Assembly: GCA_958439725.1 (NCBI GenBank)
Contig: CAUBWJ010000017.1
Coordinates: forward strand, 1-47,862
Length of the DNA: 47,862 nucleotides
DNA from: an uncultured Muribaculaceae bacterium
Lineage (GTDB): Bacteria; Bacteroidota; Bacteroidia; Bacteroidales; Muribaculaceae
Direction: 5' to 3'
Part shown: positions 1 through 7,349 of the stretch, one piece after another
Numbering within the stretch: the first letter of the stretch is position 1
How the letters are laid out: each line of letters opens with the position of its first letter
Program-made: the position numbers and the translations under genes
Notes under the pieces: model-generated
Told to the model about the DNA's origin: nothing
The model's input: the letters and a program-made list of their open reading frames with translations, nothing else
The model's database searches: none

Positions 1-474
1 CACCGCATGATGCTTGACCAGGTAGGAGAATGGATGAAGATAAACGGCGAGGCAGTCTACGGCAGCCGTCCGTGGAAAGTGTTCGGCGACAATCTCGGGT
101 CAATAGCCCGACGAATAAAAAGCAAAGCCAATCCGACGGAAACCGACCTCGCCACACTCAAGGCTCTCGGTGAAGGAGCTTCGGAACAGTTCAACCAGCG
201 CACGCTCGACAGCCCGCTTTTCGGCCCGGATGAAGTGAGATTCACCAGAGGCAAGGACGGAAGCCTGTATATATTCGTTCTCGCGCCGGAGGAAGGAGAG
301 ATAAGCCTGCCGTCGCTCGGACTTGCCAATCAGTCGCCGGAGATCAGAAAGCTGACAATGCTGGGAAGTGACGAAAAGATAGAATACCGTCAGAAGAAAG
401 ACGCTCTGACATTTAAAGTACCCGCGAAACGACCCACACGCTTCATCACGGTTTTCAAGGCCGAAATGAAATGA
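1..474 (+). CDS. alpha-L-fucosidase (GH29), C-terminal part only
   Basis: The reading frame is open from the first base, so this is the 3' end of a gene that begins outside the window. The visible 157 or so residues carry the end of a GH29 catalytic domain (VGEWMKINGEAVYGSRPW, the usual last helix and 'GEaIYGT/S' strand) followed by the C-terminal beta-sandwich (DGSLYIFVLAP, then LTMLGSDEKIEY). GH29 enzymes release terminal L-fucose from host or dietary glycans by a retaining mechanism; the catalytic residues lie upstream and cannot be seen. The second GH29 gene at 17444-18856 has the same end arrangement but is clearly divergent. An adjacent gene starts 50 bases downstream on the same strand. 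The family call is firm; substrate and secretion cannot be judged. Confidence 0.85.
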   Translation, partial: HRMMLDQVGEWMKINGEAVYGSRPWKVFGDNLGSIARRIKSKANPTETDLATLKALGEGASEQFNQRTLDSPLFGPDEVRFTRGKDGSLYIFVLAPEEGEISLPSLGLANQSPEIRKLTMLGSDEKIEYRQKKDALTFKVPAKRPTRFITVFKAEMK

Positions 475-475
475 G

Positions 476-483
476 TATATTTG
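476..483 (+). promoter_or_regulatory. Bacteroidetes -7 box upstream of the S9 peptidase
   Basis: TATATTTG matches the TAnnTTTG -7 element of Bacteroidetes promoters and lies about 40 bases before the peptidase start codon. No convincing TTG -33 element is seen at 19-21 bases upstream, so this is a moderate call. Confidence 0.5.
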
Positions 484-523
484 CGGAAAATCACGATAAT
501 AAGCAAATCAATCATTAAATAAC

Positions 524-2653
524 ATGTCACACAAAATCCAATCAATTGTAATGCTGACAACGGCTTTACTGGCCACAGCCTGCAGTTCGGGCAACGGAGG
601 CGACAACGCCGCCATAATCGACAAGCCCGATTTCAAGCCCACCGACCGGCAGTACACCATCGACGCGCTTGAGGCGATGGGAAGCGTAAGCGCACCGAGG
701 GTGAATGCCGAGGGCAAAGTGCTCTTCGGCATAGCTTACGAGAGCTTAGAACAGAACCGTAAAAACACCGACCTCTATGTGATGGATGCCGACGGCTCCA
801 ACCAGAGCCGGATTACCCGCACGCCCGACAGCGAGAACGGCGCCGTGTGGATAGACGGAGGCAAAAAGATAGCCTTCACCTCGCCCGTAGACGGCAAGGC
901 CCAGCTCTGGGTGATGAACGCCGACGGTTCGGGACGCAAGGCCGTGAGCGACGTGGAAGGGGGCATAGAAGGCTTCCTCTTCTCTCCCGACGGAACCAAG
1001 GTGGTGATGATAGGCAAAGTGAAATATTCGCGCACAGCGCAGGATGTCTATCCCGACCTTCCCAAAGCCACCGGCCGTCTGATAGACGACCTGATGTACA
1101 AGCACTGGGATGAATGGGTGACTGAAATCCCCCATCCCCTCATCGGCAGCTTCGACGGCAACAAGGTAACCGACGTCAAGGACATCATGGCCGACGAACC
1201 CTACGAGGCACCCATGCGTCCGTTCGGAGGCATAGAGTCGCTGGCGTGGACACCCGACAGCAAACAGCTCGTGTATGTATCGCGCAAAAAGACCGGCATG
1301 GAATATGCCATCTCGACCAATTCCGACCTCTATCTCTACAATCTTGAATCAGGCGCCACAAAGAACCTCACCGAGGGGATGATGGGATATGACACCAATC
1401 CCGTATTCTCTCCCGACGGCAACACCCTGGCCTGGCTCTCGATGGAGCACGACGGATATGAAAGCGACAAAAACCGCATCTTCACCCTCGACATGGCTTC
1501 GGGCCAGAAAACCGACCTGACAGCCGACTGGGATTACAGCGTGGATGAGATAGCTTGGGCTGCCGACGGCAAATCTCTCTACTTCATCGCTCCTAAGGAC
1601 GGTGTGAAACCGGTGTTCAACATCACGCTTGACCGCACTGTGAGTGTGGTGGGCGACGGTCAGTGCGACTACCAGAGCCTCTGCCCTCTTGCCGACGGCA
1701 CTGTGCTTTCGATGCGTCACTCCATGATAGCTCCCAACGAAATCGTGAGCGTGAACAAGGGAGAAGTAAAACAGATCACATCCGTGAACACCGAACTCCT
1801 TGCCGAGCTTGACATGCCTAAGGTTGAGAAGAAACTCATCCCCACAACCGACGGCAAAGAGATGACAACCTGGGTGCTTTATCCCCCGAAATTCGATCCC
1901 GCGAAGAAATATCCCGCCATACTATATTGCCAGGGCGGTCCGCAGTCGGCCGTAAGCCAGTTCTGGAGCACCCGCTGGAACCTCGCCCTCATGGCAGCCA
2001 ACGGCTACATTGTGATAGCTCCCAACCGCCGCGGTCTGCCGGGATTCGGCACCGAATGGAACGCACAGATTTCAGGCGACTACGGAGGCCAGAACATGCG
2101 CGACTACTTCAGCGCCGTGGATGAGATGAAGAAAGAACCTTATATCGACGCTGCCCGCATAGGAGCCGTAGGCGCAAGCTACGGCGGCTTCTCCGTTTAC
2201 TGGCTGGCCGGCCATCACGAAGGCCGCTTCGCCGCTTTCATTGCCCACGCAGGCATATTCAACCTCGAGACACAGTATCTGGAGACAGAGGAAATGTGGT
2301 TTGCCAACTGGGACCTCGGAGGCCCGTTCTGGGACAAGGACAACGCAGTGGCACAGCGCACATTCGCAACCTCGCCTCACCGCTTCGTGGACAAATGGGA
2401 TACCCCCATCCTCATCTCGCACGGAGAATATGACTTCCGCATTCTCGCCTCGCAGGGTATGATGGCATTTAACGCCGCCCGCCTCCGCGGAGTTCCGGCC
2501 GAGATGCTGATATTCCCCGACGAGAACCACTGGATTCTCAAACCGCAGAATGCCGTGATGTGGCAGCGCGTATTCTTCCGCTGGCTCGACCGCTGGCTGA
2601 AACCGCAGCCCGAAGGCAACGATGCACAGGCCGACAGCACAGCTGTGAAATAA
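524..2653 (+). CDS. secreted S9 family prolyl oligopeptidase-like peptidase (lipoprotein)
   Basis: This 709-residue protein has a lipoprotein signal (LLATAC|SS, cysteine near residue 20), so it is probably anchored in the envelope. Residues of about 50-430 form a WD40/PD40-type beta-propeller, shown by repeated 'xSPDGxxxxW' strands. Residues of about 440-690 are the alpha/beta-hydrolase. The catalytic triad is visible: Ser552 in GASYGG, Asp637 in GEYDFRI and His669 in DENHWI. The family cleaves short peptides, often after proline, the propeller excluding folded proteins. The exact specificity (dipeptidyl versus acylaminoacyl) cannot be decided from sequence alone. It is followed by a clear terminator, so it is probably monocistronic. 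Confidence 0.92.
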   Translation: MSHKIQSIVMLTTALLATACSSGNGGDNAAIIDKPDFKPTDRQYTIDALEAMGSVSAPRVNAEGKVLFGIAYESLEQNRKNTDLYVMDADGSNQSRITRTPDSENGAVWIDGGKKIAFTSPVDGKAQLWVMNADGSGRKAVSDVEGGIEGFLFSPDGTKVVMIGKVKYSRTAQDVYPDLPKATGRLIDDLMYKHWDEWVTEIPHPLIGSFDGNKVTDVKDIMADEPYEAPMRPFGGIESLAWTPDSKQLVYVSRKKTGMEYAISTNSDLYLYNLESGATKNLTEGMMGYDTNPVFSPDGNTLAWLSMEHDGYESDKNRIFTLDMASGQKTDLTADWDYSVDEIAWAADGKSLYFIAPKDGVKPVFNITLDRTVSVVGDGQCDYQSLCPLADGTVLSMRHSMIAPNEIVSVNKGEVKQITSVNTELLAELDMPKVEKKLIPTTDGKEMTTWVLYPPKFDPAKKYPAILYCQGGPQSAVSQFWSTRWNLALMAANGYIVIAPNRRGLPGFGTEWNAQISGDYGGQNMRDYFSAVDEMKKEPYIDAARIGAVGASYGGFSVYWLAGHHEGRFAAFIAHAGIFNLETQYLETEEMWFANWDLGGPFWDKDNAVAQRTFATSPHRFVDKWDTPILISHGEYDFRILASQGMMAFNAARLRGVPAEMLIFPDENHWILKPQNAVMWQRVFFRWLDRWLKPQPEGNDAQADSTAVK

Positions 2654-2673
2654 CCGAATAACAAACTAATAAA

Positions 2674-2712
2674 CCGGATGATTGTTAATCAAATACAGTC
2701 ATCCGGTTTTTA
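2674..2712 (+). terminator. rho-independent terminator after the S9 peptidase
   Basis: AACCGGATGA pairs with TCATCCGGTT around a short A/T-rich loop and is followed by a T run. It lies about 20 bases after the peptidase stop codon. Confidence 0.85.
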
Positions 2713-2742
2713 ATTCCTGATTATGTTTAATTCCTGATTATG
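2709..2742 (+). repeat. 17-bp tandem duplication ending in a start codon
   Basis: TTTAATTCCTGATTATG is present twice in perfect tandem (2709-2725 and 2726-2742), each copy ending in ATG. The second ATG starts the DUF6155-like gene. The first opens only a four-codon frame (M-F-N-S-stop) in another phase. Confidence 0.9.
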
Positions 2743-3276
2743 TCGAAGACCCAGCTTAAGAAAGAACTCACGAAAATGAATGCCGAGCAGATAGCCGAGC
2801 TTGTTCTCGACCTCTATTCGGCGCGTCCGGAAGCCAAGGAATATCTGGAATTCTATATCTCCCCGAATATTGACAAGAAACTCGAGAAGGCAAAAGCGGC
2901 GATTGACAAGGAACTGCTACGCAACTCCCGGCGCGGGTATCCCCGCCCCAGAATGACGAAAATAAGACGGTATATCCGCGACATTGAATCGCTGAATCCG
3001 GGTGCGGAACATGTGATAGAAATATCGATGTATGCTCTGCGCCGCGCTGCCGAGACCGGATCGGACAACTGGCTGAAGGACGCTACGCAGCGTGGGGCCG
3101 CCAAACTATTGGCGGACACGGTGAAACTCGGAGATAAAGCGGGATTGCTCAACATGGTGCTGACGCCGTCGCGTGAATATATCGCGGCAATGAGAAGTGA
3201 TGCCCACTACTCACGGCAGTTCAAACATCTGCTCTCGGAAACGCTCGATGAGGCTATCGAGGGGATAATACAGTAA
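2740..3276 (+). CDS. DUF6155-like protein
   Basis: This is a 178-residue soluble, helical, basic protein with no signal peptide. It begins 'SKTQLKKELTKM', continues 'EQIAELVLDLYSARPEAKEYLEFY', and has a central 'RRYIRDIESLNP' segment; this pattern fits Bacteroidetes proteins filed as DUF6155. No function is known to me and no catalytic motif is visible. The start at 2740 is chosen because the N-terminus matches the family from that point; it lies in the second copy of a 17-bp tandem duplication. It probably has its own promoter, since a terminator separates it from the peptidase. No clear terminator follows. Confidence 0.75.
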   Translation: MSKTQLKKELTKMNAEQIAELVLDLYSARPEAKEYLEFYISPNIDKKLEKAKAAIDKELLRNSRRGYPRPRMTKIRRYIRDIESLNPGAEHVIEISMYALRRAAETGSDNWLKDATQRGAAKLLADTVKLGDKAGLLNMVLTPSREYIAAMRSDAHYSRQFKHLLSETLDEAIEGIIQ

Positions 3277-3419
3277 CAGAAAAAAAAAGCCATAAGGCAT
3301 AGGAATGGGACATTTGTCACATCAAATGTCGATTATTCGTTGTAGCTTTGCGCATGGCAACTACTATATTTCATTCTAAATTCCGATATCTTGAGAGAAT
3401 GTGGCAGAAAAACAGGTGT

Positions 3420-3446
3420 AATTCGTCAACGACCCGTTGACGAATT
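3420..3446. repeat. perfect 12-bp inverted repeat, 3-nt loop
   Basis: AATTCGTCAACG, loop ACC, then CGTTGACGAATT. There is no T run after either arm, so it is not an obvious terminator. It could be a protein-binding site or RNA hairpin. Confidence 0.85.
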
Positions 3447-3940
3447 CGGTATGCCTAACGATTTCGGCATAGTTCCCCGGGGACATCACATAGACATCTT
3501 TACTCGCAACTTTAACTGCATACAAACGCCTTGAAAGCCATAAATCGCGCATCCCGCGCTCTTATTCTAAACCATATTTTTCATAGTTCGGATTTATAGC
3601 CACGGAGTGGTGATTTCTTTCTAACACGCTGCGGAAGCTGCGGAAAAAGAGGATGCGCTCTCTATGCGACGAGCCTGGGAATGGCGATGCCGCGAAATGC
3701 GACAACATGGGGATACGTCTGGATATCCCATGCTTACGCTATCGGCGAGGCGCGCATGCTCCGCAGCTTGCCTCGCTTATTGAGGGTGACTTCTTTGTCC
3801 GGCAGCTGACGCAGCCGGTTGTATAAATAACGCGCATCCTGCGCTTTACTCGCCTGAGGGGGGATTCGAGGGTGTTGCAAGACTACAGAAAGGAGTGACG
3901 GGGCTTTGAGGAGAGGCTGACAACATATTGGTTGTTAGCG

Positions 3941-4017
3941 GATGTACGAGCGTGCATCTGCTGGTACCCAGGGCTTTGTATCGGCTGCTCCATGGAGCAG
4001 CCCTACATTTCGGGGTA
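3941..4017. repeat. two adjacent palindromes of a dispersed repeat family
   Basis: GATGTACGAGCGTGCATC (3941-3958) is followed by the perfect 20-bp palindrome GGCTGCTCCATGGAGCAGCC (3983-4002) and then CTACATTTCGGGG. A sister copy, GATGCACGAGCGTGCATC followed by CCTACAATGCGGGG, lies at 30291-30322. The shared plan is palindrome, then CCTACAnnncGGGG, in non-coding DNA. Confidence 0.75.
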
Positions 4018-4151
4018 ATACTCTCGCCACGAAGGAGGTGGTGAGAGATTTTCAGGCAATATTGGGTGGCGGACGAGGGGGGACGCCGACCTTCTTAATT
4101 GTTTCGCCGGTACTATATTATATCGTCGAGTGTTATGGGTGGGGGATGGAG

Positions 4152-4667
4152 TCAGCGGGCGAGGTGGCCGGGGCGGAGGATGTAGGGTAAGGGCTGGCGG
4201 AGGCGGAGGTCGGGGTCGTTGCGGAGTTTGTCAAGTGCGGCCTGGGCCTCGGCGGGGCTTGATGTGGTTGAAGTAAGCACGTAATAGGTTCCGTAGGCGT
4301 TGGAGAGGATGAACGCATCAGGATAACCCGACTGCATAAGGCGCTCGCGCATGGACTTGGCGTTGAAAATCTGACGGAATACGCCGGCCACGGAGTTGAA
4401 TTTCTTCAGACGCGAAAGTTCCATGCCGCCATCCTTGGGAATGCTTACGCCGGTGGTGAGCACGGGGAGGGTCACTCCGTCAAACTCCATTGAGCGTGGA
4501 CGCGCCTGGTTGTTCAGTCCGGCAGTAATGGCACTGTCGCCGTCCTGGGTCTGTTTCTGACGCGCAGACTCGTAGGCCTGACGGTAGTTTGCCTCGGTGG
4601 TCTTGCACGAACCGAGCGAAAGGGCAGCGATCGCTCCGGCTATCAAAAGAATAGAGTATTTTTTCAT
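4152..4667 (-). CDS. SPOR domain lipoprotein
   Basis: This 171-residue protein starts with a lipoprotein signal (LSLGSC|KT). Residues of about 90-165 fit a SPOR domain: a 'VAGVFRQIFNAKSMRERLMQSGYPDAFIL' type helix-strand core, then 'YYVLTST' and 'AAQAALDKLR'. SPOR domains bind denuded glycan strands of septal peptidoglycan, so a role at the division site or in envelope maintenance is likely. It is the last gene of a four-gene minus-strand operon, nine bases after the metallophosphoesterase gene. No terminator is evident downstream. Confidence 0.8.
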   Translation of the reverse strand: MKKYSILLIAGAIAALSLGSCKTTEANYRQAYESARQKQTQDGDSAITAGLNNQARPRSMEFDGVTLPVLTTGVSIPKDGGMELSRLKKFNSVAGVFRQIFNAKSMRERLMQSGYPDAFILSNAYGTYYVLTSTTSSPAEAQAALDKLRNDPDLRLRQPLPYILRPGHLAR

Positions 4668-4676
4668 TGCTGTACT

Positions 4677-5189
4677 TTATTTATCATAGATTTTCTGACG
4701 GCCAAGCTCAATGACCTCGAGATCCCTGACGGTTCCTTCATCGATAGTGAGCCTGATGAGCGTCCTGACTTTATGCCATCCGGCAAAGCCTGCCGCGCCG
4801 GGATTGACATGCAGAAGGCCCAGTTCGGGATCTGGAATGACCTTGAGGATGTGGGAATGCCCGCACACCATAAGTTTAACGCCTTCGTCGCGGAGAAGTT
4901 TCTTTACTCCGGGAGCATACCGGCCCGGGTAGCCGGCAATATGCGTAAGCCACACATTCACGCCCTCTACAGTGAAAGAGAGCACTTCGGGGAGGCGCCG
5001 GCGCGTCATGCCGCTGTCGATATTGCCGCAGACGGCCCTGACCACGGGCACCACCTCCTCCAGCTTCTCGATAATGGAGTAATCACCCACATCGCCGGCA
5101 TGCCACACCTCGTCGAGTCCGGCAAAGTGGTGGCGGAAACGTTCGTCCCAGCATCCGTGGGTATCGGAGAGTATTCCTATTCTTTTCAT
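4677..5189 (-). CDS. YfcE/MJ0936-type metallophosphoesterase
   Basis: This 170-residue cytoplasmic protein has the full set of calcineurin-like metal ligands: SDTHG near residue 8, GDVGD near 33, GNIDS near 55, 'WLTHIAG' near 80, and CGHSHI near 108, with NPGAAG near 130. The family comprises small Mn-dependent phosphodiesterases whose physiological substrates are mostly unknown. Its start codon overlaps the stop codon of the preceding glycosidase gene by four bases (ATGA), so the two are translationally coupled. Length is normal for the family. Confidence 0.93.
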   Translation of the reverse strand: MKRIGILSDTHGCWDERFRHHFAGLDEVWHAGDVGDYSIIEKLEEVVPVVRAVCGNIDSGMTRRRLPEVLSFTVEGVNVWLTHIAGYPGRYAPGVKKLLRDEGVKLMVCGHSHILKVIPDPELGLLHVNPGAAGFAGWHKVRTLIRLTIDEGTVRDLEVIELGRQKIYDK

Positions 5190-7345
5190 CGGGGCAGTTT
5201 TACCAATATTATTTCCTTCACTGAAACTTCACCGGCAGGCGGAAGCAGACCTGCAGCAGCATCCACTGCAAGCTCAACACGGTTGCGTCCGCGTGCAAGC
5301 CGAACACTGACAGGGGTTGATTCCACGGCATAGCCCGCGCGCGCGAATGGCATGACGGCGATACCGCAGACATCTCCATTGACCGATATACGGCGCATGG
5401 GGAAACCGGCCGTCCTTATAGCTCCTTCCGGGGTAATGTAGACTATTCTCATATCGTACTCCCCTTCTTCCGGAGCACTGAAAGAGAACCGCAGAGGAGA
5501 GCGCCACGAAGGCAGTTTGACGTAATGGGGTTCGCGGAAGCGACGGATCACACGCCCGCGGCGGTTGCGCACAGTGCGGATCCGGCCCTTGACGCCGGGC
5601 TCTATGGTGTCGGCCGGAATCACGAAGCGCGTGCGAGGGGGAAAATAACTGAACGTGCGTCCGCCAAGCCCCGTAGATTTGTCTGTGCCCGTAGAAACGA
5701 GATTCACGGTAGTGAAAGCGTGAGTGTCAGGAATATTGAAATTCCGGGACGACGTGCGGTCATGAAGCACCCCGTCCACATAAATATCATAGGTAAAATC
5801 CGGCGTAAAATTCAGAATCTCGGCAGAGAGATTGCACCAGAACACCTGCGGGGGCTGAGTGGCGTATACCACCGTGTCTGATACATTAACCGGAGCATCA
5901 GACCACCGCGGCCCTTTTTCGAGAGCCAGTTCAAGAGTGTGGCGGCCTTTCAACGCATAGGGCACTCCGCAGAAAGAGGAAGTCTTGCCGTCCAAAAGAA
6001 TCTCACTGACCATATTTCCATGGCCTTTTATCCTGACATCAAGCGCGCAGTCACGCAAATACAGATTCCTGAACTCCGTTACACCACTGAACCACGAAGG
6101 TAGAGCGGGATGGAATACCACAGCGGTATCTGTCGCCTCAAGACCCAGGAGCCCTTTCAGCGCCATCCGCGACATAGCGCCGTTACACCGGAAGTCATTT
6201 CCGGAAGCAGCCAATGCCATAGCACCTAAGGCATGGTTGAACGAAGTTTCATTAGCTGTGCGCAGCGAAGCAATGGCCCATAACGACTGGAGGGTGTGAC
6301 TCACCGGATTGCGGCCGGGCAAATCTGACGGATTCATGAGCGGAGAAGTAAGCGGCACTCCGGAGGGAAGACGCGGAGTGCGCGAAACGGCTGATGAAGC
6401 CAGAGGAGAATACACTGTTCCGAGACATGCGGCGAGAGCCTGCGCCATATTGTCGGCTATGCGCGACTGCACGGGGAAAACGCCCCCGTAAAGGAATTCG
6501 CTGAAATAACCTTTGTCAGGTAGCCACAGCAATGTCGCCAGTCTGGCGGATACCGTCCGGCATAGAGCGTCTATGTCGGTATCGGGCTGCCGGTCAAGAG
6601 CATTAAACATTTCGGAAAGGCTTTCCATTGCGGTTACAGCCAACAGGTTGTTGAACAGTGTGTAGCTCTGGAGAATATCGGCATGGTTCATCCACGGAGC
6701 GAAATGGCTCACCGGTGTCACAAGATAGACGGGAACGCTGCGGAACAGCCCGATTTGAGGGATATAATTGACGGAAATCTCGCGCCGAAGGGTGGAAAGC
6801 GACACTTCAGCAGCCTCGCGGAGCCACCTTTTATCACCGGTAGAACGGTAGACCTCCAAAGCCGCGGGAATCCACGCGAGACAGTCGGAAATCATGGGCC
6901 AGTACTGGGATATCTGGTCAAGTGTCGTTACCCGGCCTCCCTTCACCCTGCTCCGCAAAAGACTCATGGAACGCTCCGGATAAAGCCACGCATCACCGAG
7001 GACAATGCGGGTGGAAAGCTCCCAGTTGGAAAGAGCCCCGAGACTTGCGGCGACTGAGTCGCATTCAGTCATTGCGGCAAAATAATTGAACGATGGTGAA
7101 GAAGTGGTTACTGAAAATCCTGTTTTTTCGGCGGGTGAGGACGGAAACCGCAGGGTGTCGGCGCCGCTAACCATAAAATCGGGCGTGAGGGTGAAACCAT
7201 CGGCCTGAAACAGGGGTGGTACGCTCTGCTCCGGCTCGGGCTGCCTTCCACAAGAACACAGAGTAGAACACATCGCAAAACACACCGTAGCGGCAACCGG
7301 AAGGATTGCAGTTACGGTGTGGAAAATGCGGTGGAAAAACGTCAT
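5186..7345 (-). CDS. six-hairpin glycosidase-like lipoprotein
   Basis: I place the start at 7345, giving 719 residues, because the signal peptide begins there and the malic enzyme gene ends at 7350. The signal ends in a lipobox-like STLCSC|GRQ. Residues of about 100-460 look like an (alpha/alpha)6 barrel (QISQYWPMISDCLAWIPAA; HTLQSLWAIASLRTANE; 'NDFRCNGAMSRMALKGLLGL'). After this comes a beta-rich 'GHGNMVSEILLDG' segment as in GH78/GH63-like enzymes, and a C-terminal carbohydrate-binding-like sandwich (residues of about 600-719). It probably acts on glycans at the cell surface or in the periplasm. The family within this clan and the substrate cannot be fixed, and I could not assign the catalytic acid with confidence. 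Its place between central metabolism genes is odd. Confidence 0.75.
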   Translation of the reverse strand: MTFFHRIFHTVTAILPVAATVCFAMCSTLCSCGRQPEPEQSVPPLFQADGFTLTPDFMVSGADTLRFPSSPAEKTGFSVTTSSPSFNYFAAMTECDSVAASLGALSNWELSTRIVLGDAWLYPERSMSLLRSRVKGGRVTTLDQISQYWPMISDCLAWIPAALEVYRSTGDKRWLREAAEVSLSTLRREISVNYIPQIGLFRSVPVYLVTPVSHFAPWMNHADILQSYTLFNNLLAVTAMESLSEMFNALDRQPDTDIDALCRTVSARLATLLWLPDKGYFSEFLYGGVFPVQSRIADNMAQALAACLGTVYSPLASSAVSRTPRLPSGVPLTSPLMNPSDLPGRNPVSHTLQSLWAIASLRTANETSFNHALGAMALAASGNDFRCNGAMSRMALKGLLGLEATDTAVVFHPALPSWFSGVTEFRNLYLRDCALDVRIKGHGNMVSEILLDGKTSSFCGVPYALKGRHTLELALEKGPRWSDAPVNVSDTVVYATQPPQVFWCNLSAEILNFTPDFTYDIYVDGVLHDRTSSRNFNIPDTHAFTTVNLVSTGTDKSTGLGGRTFSYFPPRTRFVIPADTIEPGVKGRIRTVRNRRGRVIRRFREPHYVKLPSWRSPLRFSFSAPEEGEYDMRIVYITPEGAIRTAGFPMRRISVNGDVCGIAVMPFARAGYAVESTPVSVRLARGRNRVELAVDAAAGLLPPAGEVSVKEIILVKLPR

Positions 7346-7349
7346 GGAA

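Larger units (their letters stand above)
3277..4151. other. 875-bp gene-free, highly structured intergenic region
   Basis: I see no credible gene here. The stretch holds a series of strong inverted repeats: GACATTTG/CAAATGTC (3308-3329), a 12-bp perfect stem (3420-3446), TATGCC/GGCATA (about 3450-3471), a CATGGGGATA/TATCCCATG hairpin (3706-3729), and two palindromes at 3941-3958 and 3983-4002. An imperfect direct repeat with the core CGCGCATCC(C/T)GCGCT occurs at about 3545-3560 and 3831-3845. It may be decayed repetitive DNA or contain structured RNA; nothing identifies it. A weak 82-codon frame at 3942-4190 runs through the palindromes and looks accidental. Confidence 0.6.

Noticed and set aside
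3277..4151. rRNA or tRNA gene
   Set aside because: No cloverleaf with a proper anticodon arm or T-loop, and no conserved rRNA segments, can be found there.
3942..4190. 82-codon plus-strand frame
   Set aside because: It runs through two repeat palindromes and into the end of the SPOR gene on the other strand, and it resembles no protein.
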